A stretch of 21,418 nt of DNA from JBFIHZ01 sp041601535 (GTDB lineage Bacteria; Pseudomonadota; Gammaproteobacteria; Xanthomonadales; SZUA-36), in assembly GCA_041601535.1 (NCBI GenBank), contig JBFIHZ010000026.1, positions 1-21,418 on the forward strand. The letters are read 5' to 3'. How positions within the stretch are numbered: position 1 is the first letter of the stretch; every line of letters begins with the position of its first letter. The notes beneath the pieces were generated by a model. The model was not told the DNA's origin and made no database searches. It was given only the letters and a program-made list of their open reading frames with translations. Shown piece after piece: positions 16,803 through 21,418 of this stretch. The position numbers and the translations under genes are program-made.

Positions 16803-17519
16803 ATGCGCGTGCTGATCGTGGAAGACGACCCGGCACTGGGCCAGTCCCTGGCGAAGAAACTGCGCGCCGTCGGGTTCGCGGTGGATCTGTCCGCTGACGG
16901 CCGCGAAGGCTTGTATATCGGCGAAGAATTTCCGCTGGACCTGGCCATCATCGACCTTGGCCTGCCCGAGATTTCCGGCCTGGAAGTGATCCGCAGGCTG
17001 CGCGCCAATGGGCGCTTGTTTCCCATCCTGGTGCTGACCGCCCGCTCCGACTGGAAAGACAAGGTGGAAGGCCTGGAAGCCGGCGCGGATGATTACCTGA
17101 CCAAACCTTTTCACAATGAAGAATTGATGGCTCGTGTCAATGCCCTGATCCGGCGTGCCGGGGGCCATGCGCAGCCGGAAGTCAGTTTCGGCCCGCTGAA
17201 AGTCGACCTGTCCGCACAACGCGTTTACTTCAACAACGACGAAGTGGATCTGACCACGTTTGAATACAAGGTGCTGCATTACCTGGTGCTGCATCCCGAC
17301 CAGGTGGTGACCAAGGCGGAACTGGCTGAACATATTTACGATGAAGATGCCGAGCGGGACAGTAACGTCATCGAGGTTTTTGTCGGCCGCTTGCGCCGCA
17401 AGCTGGACCCGGATGGTGTACTCAATCCGATCGAAACCCTGCGCGGCCGCGGATACCGGCTGACGCTGAAACCCGATGCCGACCTGTCCGCGATGGACGG
17501 TAGCGGGCAAAGTGCCTGA
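16803..17519 (+). CDS. OmpR/PhoP-family response regulator
   Basis: This is a 238-residue two-component regulator. The receiver domain (1-115) has the acidic pocket Glu7-Asp8-Asp9, the phospho-acceptor Asp51 (AIIDLGLPE), Thr79 and Lys101 (LTKPF). The OmpR-type winged-helix output domain follows (about 130-230), ending RGRGYRLTL. The ATG at 16803 is chosen because the receiver begins MRVLIVEDDPALG and GGGGAG lies 6 bases upstream; a start at 16782 would add seven residues inside the previous gene. It is between a PepSY-like gene and its cognate kinase, in a PhoP/PhoQ-like order. The target genes are unknown. Confidence 0.93.
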   Translation: MRVLIVEDDPALGQSLAKKLRAVGFAVDLSADGREGLYIGEEFPLDLAIIDLGLPEISGLEVIRRLRANGRLFPILVLTARSDWKDKVEGLEAGADDYLTKPFHNEELMARVNALIRRAGGHAQPEVSFGPLKVDLSAQRVYFNNDEVDLTTFEYKVLHYLVLHPDQVVTKAELAEHIYDEDAERDSNVIEVFVGRLRRKLDPDGVLNPIETLRGRGYRLTLKPDADLSAMDGSGQSA

Positions 17520-18906
17520 AACGGCAGCAAACACGCCGCCGCCCGGCGGCCAGCCACGGCGTGCTTTCTCTCTTCGTTTCCGCATGGCGGCAGTTGCCAG
17601 CCTGGTATTGGCGCTGGCCCTGGGCCTGGTGGGGGTGGCGCTGAATCTGGCGCACCATCAAACCGCGGTAACGGCGCTGCAAGCGCGCATGGAATCCTAT
17701 GTTTACCTGGTGCTGGCGGCTGCCGAAGTAGACGAAAACGGCAGCCTGGAGGTTGGTGATGACATGGGTGACCCGCGTTTGAGCCAGCCCGGATCCGGTG
17801 TTTACGTGCAGGTCCACGGCAACCGCGCCAACTGGACCTCGCCATCCGCACTGGGGTTGCGCCTGCCTGAGTTGCAACACGTCGCGGCCGGCCAGGCGCG
17901 GTTCCTTGAGCCTTCCGAAGAAGTACCTTTCTACAGCTTCCAGTACGGCCTGGCCTGGCAATTGAACAGCGGGGAGGAAGTGCCATTTACCGTATCAGTG
18001 CTGGTGCCGGCCCGCGAGATTTCCCGCCAGACGCGGGCCTTTCGTCAGGGCCTGTGGCGTTCGCTGGGTACCGCCGGACTGATCCTGCTGCTGGCGCAAC
18101 TGGCGTCCATTTACCTGGCGTTCCGGCCGCTGCAAAAAGTGGCCCGGGACGTGGCGCGGGTGGAAAGTGGTCAGAAGCCCGCGTTGGAAGGTCGTTATCC
18201 ACGTGAACTGGAACCGTTGGCGCGCAATGTCAATCGCTTGCTGCAAACCGAAAAAGGTAACCAGCAGCGTTACCGCAATGCACTGGATTCACTGGCCCAC
18301 AGCCTGAAAACACCACTGGCCATTTTGCGCACCAGCCTGGAAAGCCCGGAACCTGAATCCAGGGCTGCACTGGCGGCGGCCGTGGAGGACATGCATCACC
18401 TGGTAGCCACCCGCTTGCAGCGGGCGGCCGTTTCTGCCCGCCGCACCATGGTGCAGCCCGTGGACCTGGCGGCTGAAGTGGAGCGGGTGCTGGCCAGCCT
18501 GCGAAAAGTCTATTCTCAGAAAATGATAGAAACCATGGTTACCATCAGTCCGGGATTGCAGTTTTTCGGTGAGCAACGGGACCTGTTGGAATTACTCGGC
18601 AACCTGCTGGACAATGCGTTCAAATACGGCCAAGGCAAAGTCCGGCTGGTGGCAGGGGTAATGGACAGTTCACAGGCCCGGCCAGGGCTGTGGTTGCGGG
18701 TGGAGGATGATGGCCCGGGCATTGCACCGGAGCAGTGGCCCGCTTTATTGCAGCGCGGTGTGCGCGGCGACGAACGTCAGGAAGGGCATGGCCTGGGACT
18801 GGCGCTGGTACTGGAACTGGTCACCGCCTACGGGGGCAGTATGGAAATCCAGCAAAGCGAACTGGGCGGCGCTATGGTGTATGTTGAGCTGCCGGCCACC
18901 TGGTAG
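17512..18906 (+). CDS. PhoQ-like sensor histidine kinase
   Basis: This inner-membrane kinase has 464 residues from a GTG at 17512, which overlaps the regulator's stop by 8 bases. An ATG at 17476 would add 12 residues. It has two membrane segments (about 25-48 and 183-204 in GTG numbering) flanking a periplasmic sensor domain of about 130 residues. A HAMP-like linker, the H box DSLAHSLKTPLAIL (His263) and an ATPase domain with N box ELLGNLLDNAFKYG, G1 VEDDGPGI and G2 GHGLGLALV follow. The sensor contains acidic patches such as EVDENGSLEVGDDMGD and EPSEEVPF, which recall PhoQ's divalent-cation or antimicrobial-peptide sensing surface. Similarity to PhoQ is by layout; the signal is not shown. 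Confidence 0.9.
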   Translation: MPETAANTPPPGGQPRRAFSLRFRMAAVASLVLALALGLVGVALNLAHHQTAVTALQARMESYVYLVLAAAEVDENGSLEVGDDMGDPRLSQPGSGVYVQVHGNRANWTSPSALGLRLPELQHVAAGQARFLEPSEEVPFYSFQYGLAWQLNSGEEVPFTVSVLVPAREISRQTRAFRQGLWRSLGTAGLILLLAQLASIYLAFRPLQKVARDVARVESGQKPALEGRYPRELEPLARNVNRLLQTEKGNQQRYRNALDSLAHSLKTPLAILRTSLESPEPESRAALAAAVEDMHHLVATRLQRAAVSARRTMVQPVDLAAEVERVLASLRKVYSQKMIETMVTISPGLQFFGEQRDLLELLGNLLDNAFKYGQGKVRLVAGVMDSSQARPGLWLRVEDDGPGIAPEQWPALLQRGVRGDERQEGHGLGLALVLELVTAYGGSMEIQQSELGGAMVYVELPATW

Positions 18907-18950
18907 CATCGCGGTGGATCAATGCGGGCAATCCGCCACGGAACAGGTCT

Positions 18951-19772
18951 ATGAATAACGACATCACGGCACTTTTGCATATCATGAAAACCCTGCGTGA
19001 TCCGCAACAGGGCTGCCCATGGGACATACAGCAGAATTTCGCATCGATCGCGCCATACACCATAGAAGAAGCTTACGAAGTGGCCGATGCCATTCAGCGC
19101 GGCAACCTTGACGACCTGAAAGATGAACTGGGTGACCTGCTGTTGCAGGTGGTGTTTCACGCCCAGATGGCGCAGGAGCAGCAGGCATTCGCTTTCGGTG
19201 ACGTCGTTGCGGCCATCTGTGACAAGATGGTGCGCCGGCACCCGCACGTGTTCGCGGACGAATCCATCAAGGATGTTCAGGCGCAATCACGTCACTGGGA
19301 AAACATCAAGGAGGCGGAGCGCGCACAGCAGGGCGCCAGCAGCCTGATGGATGGCATTCCGCGCGGCATGGCGGAGTTGCAGCGGGCCGTGAAACTGCAG
19401 AAACGCGCCGCCCGGGTCGGCTTTGACTGGACTCAACCGGAACCCATTCTGGACAAGTTGCAGGAGGAGTCCGCTGAACTGCAGGCAGCCATGACATCGG
19501 GCGACAAGCAGCATGTTGAAGAGGAATTGGGTGATCTTTTGTTTGTGGTGACCAATCTGGCCAGACGCCTGAAAGTGGATCCGGCCACAGCCCTGCGGCG
19601 GGCCAATGCCAAGTTTGAGCAACGGTTCCGCGCCATGGAGCAGGTCGCCGGCAGCCGTGAAGTGCTTGATGCCATGGAACTGGATGAGATGGAAAACCTG
19701 TGGCAGCAAGTGAAGCGGGCGGCCAAACAGTCGGCGCACGGCGAGCTGCCAGCGGAAGCCGCCAATGAATGA
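18951..19772 (+). CDS. mazG: Nucleoside triphosphate pyrophosphohydrolase MazG
   Basis: This 273-residue protein has two all-alpha MazG domains in tandem, the usual bacterial form. It hydrolyses NTPs and dNTPs to NMP and PPi, clearing aberrant nucleotides, and in E. coli it is linked to ppGpp/MazEF-dependent survival. The first domain has CPWDIQQ, Glu39-Glu40-x-x-Glu43 and Glu59-x-x-Asp62 (LKDELGDLLLQ). The second has Glu172-Glu173-x-x-Glu176 and Glu192-x-x-Asp195 (EEELGDLLF). Between them lies the conserved RRHPHVFAD (95-103). Both metal-binding sets are intact. The gene starts 44 bases after the kinase gene and overlaps rmuC by 8 bases. No mazEF toxin-antitoxin pair is present here. Confidence 0.95.
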   Translation: MNNDITALLHIMKTLRDPQQGCPWDIQQNFASIAPYTIEEAYEVADAIQRGNLDDLKDELGDLLLQVVFHAQMAQEQQAFAFGDVVAAICDKMVRRHPHVFADESIKDVQAQSRHWENIKEAERAQQGASSLMDGIPRGMAELQRAVKLQKRAARVGFDWTQPEPILDKLQEESAELQAAMTSGDKQHVEEELGDLLFVVTNLARRLKVDPATALRRANAKFEQRFRAMEQVAGSREVLDAMELDEMENLWQQVKRAAKQSAHGELPAEAANE

Positions 19773-21141
19773 GTGGCTGATGGCGCAAGGCATCACCAGC
19801 CCACAGGTGGGCCTTTACGCCGGCTTGTTGCTGGGCGGCTTGCTGGCCGTCATGCTGGCCTGGTTTGCCTCGCGCCGCGCTGCCCGCGGCGAGCAGCAGC
19901 GCCTGCAGCCGCGCATTACCGAGCTGGAAGCAACGCAACAGGCTTTGCAGGCCCAGGTCACCCGGGCGGAACAGGATAAAGCCGTACTGGAAACGCGCGC
20001 AGCCGACCGCGAACAGCACTTTCTGGAACAAATAGCCCGGCTGGAACAGGCCGAACAACGCCTGTCGGAAAATTTCGAGCGGCTGGCGGCAAAAATCTTT
20101 GAAGAGCGCTCGGAAAAACTCTCCGACCTCAACCGCAAGCAGTTAGACAGCATTCTCAATCCGCTGAATGAAAAACTCACCGAGTTCCGCAACACGGTAA
20201 CCGAAACGCACAAGAACGACACCGCGCAGCACCAGGTGCTGCAGGCCAAGCTGCGTGAACTGGAGCAGCTGAACGTTCGTCTGCACGATGATGCCACCAA
20301 CCTCACCCGTGCGCTGACTTCCAGCGTCAAGGCGCAGGGCAACTGGGGAGAGCAGCAACTCGAACGGCTGTTGAACCTGGCGGGGCTGGAGAAAGGCCGC
20401 GAATACTCCACCCAGGTTTCGGTCACCACGGACAGTGGCCAGCGGGTGCAGCCCGACCTGGTACTGCACCTGCCGGAGGGCAAGTCCATCGTGATGGACT
20501 CCAAGGTTTCGCTCAATGCCTGGACCCGCTATCAGTCGGAAACCGAAGAAACCGGACGGGCGGTGCAGCTCAAAGCTCATGTTCAGGCTTTGCGTAACCA
20601 TATAAAGACCCTGGGCGAAAAGCGTTATGCGGAGGTGGCTGAACTGCAGGCATTGGATTTCGTGCTGATGTTTGTGCCGATTGAGGCGGCCCTGATCGAG
20701 GCGCTGCAATCCGACCCGGAGCTGCCCGCATACGCGCTGGAACGCAAAGTGGCCTTGCTGTCACCAACCAATCTGCTGGCCACCTTGCGCACCGTGGCGG
20801 CGGTGTGGTCCATCCACAAACAAAATACCAACGCGTTGGAAATTGCCAGCCGGGCCGGCATGTTGTACGACAAGTTCGTCGGCTTCGTGGCCAATTTGCG
20901 CAGCGTGGGTGACCGCTTGCGCCAGGCCCAGCAAAGCTACGACGGCGCCTTCAGCCAGTTGTCCACCGGTGCCGGTAACCTGATGCGTCAGGCAGAAATG
21001 TTACGAGACCTGGGCGCCCGGCACACCAAGCAACTGGATCAGCAACTGGTGGAACGCGCCAGCAGCACCCACGCGGTTGACAGCCCGGACGTGGCGTCCG
21101 ATGTAGTGCCTGATGATACGGACGCGCCAGAGGAAACCTGA
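19765..21141 (+). CDS. rmuC: DNA recombination protein RmuC
   Basis: This 458-residue protein has an N-terminal membrane segment (about 17-33, GLYAGLLLGGLLAVMLAWF), a long Glu/Gln/Arg/Ala-rich coiled coil (about 38-185) and the RmuC nuclease-like core (about 185-400). The core includes GNWGEQQLERLLNLAGLEKGREY, QRVQPDLVLHLPEGKSIVMDSKVSLNAW and FVPIEAALIEAL. The DLVLHLP...SKV stretch contains the restriction-endonuclease-like Asp and Ser-Lys residues. RmuC limits inversions at short inverted repeats in E. coli. The length is close to the usual 475 or so. The overlap with mazG at 19765-19772 implies co-transcription. The C-terminal 30 residues are acidic and not conserved. Confidence 0.94.
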   Translation: MNEWLMAQGITSPQVGLYAGLLLGGLLAVMLAWFASRRAARGEQQRLQPRITELEATQQALQAQVTRAEQDKAVLETRAADREQHFLEQIARLEQAEQRLSENFERLAAKIFEERSEKLSDLNRKQLDSILNPLNEKLTEFRNTVTETHKNDTAQHQVLQAKLRELEQLNVRLHDDATNLTRALTSSVKAQGNWGEQQLERLLNLAGLEKGREYSTQVSVTTDSGQRVQPDLVLHLPEGKSIVMDSKVSLNAWTRYQSETEETGRAVQLKAHVQALRNHIKTLGEKRYAEVAELQALDFVLMFVPIEAALIEALQSDPELPAYALERKVALLSPTNLLATLRTVAAVWSIHKQNTNALEIASRAGMLYDKFVGFVANLRSVGDRLRQAQQSYDGAFSQLSTGAGNLMRQAEMLRDLGARHTKQLDQQLVERASSTHAVDSPDVASDVVPDDTDAPEET

Positions 21142-21224
21142 AGCCACGGCAAATCCTTTCCCGCTGGCGCCGGTCAGAAAGTTGCCTGCCAAATTCTCAC
21201 ATCGCCGGTTCTGACCACAGGCCA

Positions 21225-21246
21225 GGGCGGCCGCTTCGTGCCGCCC
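21225..21246 (+). terminator. Candidate terminator hairpin after mazG-rmuC
   Basis: GGGCGGC (21225-21231) pairs perfectly with GCCGCCC (21240-21246) across an 8-base loop, 84 bases beyond the rmuC stop. The stem is entirely G-C. No T-run follows, so it could be a Rho-assisted or weak terminator, or a stability hairpin at the transcript end. Confidence 0.35.
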
Positions 21247-21290
21247 GGGTGCGGCAAGTTTCGGACAATAACCCATTGATTAACCGATAA

Positions 21291-21319
21291 TTGACATAAC
21301 TTTACAGTTGTTTAATAAT
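21291..21319 (+). promoter_or_regulatory. Sigma-70-like promoter pointing out of the window
   Basis: A perfect TTGACA at 21291-21296 and AATAAT at 21314-21319 (5 of 6 bases of TATAAT) are separated by an ideal 17 bp in an AT-rich patch (21276-21320) after a GC-rich region. This is the best promoter match in the window. Transcription would begin near 21326 and run off the right end. Confidence 0.6.
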
Positions 21320-21418
21320 TGCGCCACCGAATCGGTAATTCGCGTTTGGCTGCAGCCATGTCCTGCGTCTGCGTTGTCTCCCGTTTCGACCGGAAGTGGG
21401 TGCCATAACAATGCCGGG

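Larger units (their letters stand above)
21142..21418. other. Gene-free stretch after rmuC
   Basis: There is no convincing coding frame in these 277 bases; the one reverse frame (21276-21001) overlaps rmuC and has no family features. The stretch holds a loose inverted repeat GGTCAGAA (21172-21179) / TTCTGACC (21209-21216), a GC-only hairpin (21225-21246) and a promoter-like pair (21291-21319). The downstream gene lies beyond the window. Confidence 0.6.

Noticed and set aside
16773..17585. Minus-strand frame of 270 codons opposite the response regulator
   Set aside because: Shadow of a clear OmpR-type regulator; no start context or domain.
18951..19772. MazG as part of a toxin-antitoxin or phage-defence module
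   Set aside because: The protein is the ordinary two-domain housekeeping form, and there is no mazEF or defence gene beside it; rmuC and the kinase are its neighbours.

Overview
The window looks like chromosomal DNA from a GC-rich, respiring member of the Gammaproteobacteria. This is an inference from gene content: DusA, RmuC, MazG, a PhoP/PhoQ-like two-component system, and an ETF:ubiquinone oxidoreductase, an enzyme typical of proteobacteria and mitochondria. I cannot name a genus. I see no tRNA, rRNA, CRISPR array, insertion sequence or phage gene. Almost all the DNA is coding.

Layout. Everything from 1 to about 14.38 kb is read on the minus strand, and everything from 14.54 kb onward on the plus strand; the two halves diverge from a 160-bp region. 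In minus-strand reading order the left half holds: an alpha-methylacyl-CoA racemase/CoA-transferase family enzyme (14383-13241); a MarR regulator (13090-12635); a TetR regulator with a striking 20-bp dyad upstream (12483-11827); a HlyD-type lipoprotein adaptor, an ABC ATPase and an ABC-2 permease, tightly coupled (11830-8771); a second, different ABC ATPase fused to a GAF domain (8617-7298); a lipoprotein of the N-acyl-D-amino-acid deacylase family with altered metal ligands (7235-5475); and a fatty-acid/amino-acid electron-transfer block of ETF-QO, EtfB, EtfA and acetoacetyl-CoA synthetase (5294-2).

The right half holds dusA overlapping an arginine deiminase/dimethylargininase-like gene, then a small secreted PepSY-like protein, an OmpR-type response regulator and its histidine kinase, then mazG overlapping rmuC. 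The last 277 bases carry no gene but hold a good sigma-70-like promoter pointing out of the window.

How the genes fit together. ETF, ETF-QO, acetoacetyl-CoA synthetase and the racemase suggest oxidation of (branched) fatty acids or ketogenic substrates: EtfAB takes electrons from acyl-CoA dehydrogenases, ETF-QO passes them to quinone, the racemase corrects 2-methylacyl-CoA stereochemistry and the synthetase activates acetoacetate. The TetR-adaptor-ATPase-permease block resembles a reduced form of the E. coli cecR-ybhGFSR exporter. The most unusual items are the ABC ATPase-GAF fusion, whose GAF domain nearly keeps the cyclic-nucleotide-binding signature, and the metal-ligand-poor deacylase lipoprotein. 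Several intergenic dyads sit next to candidate promoters.
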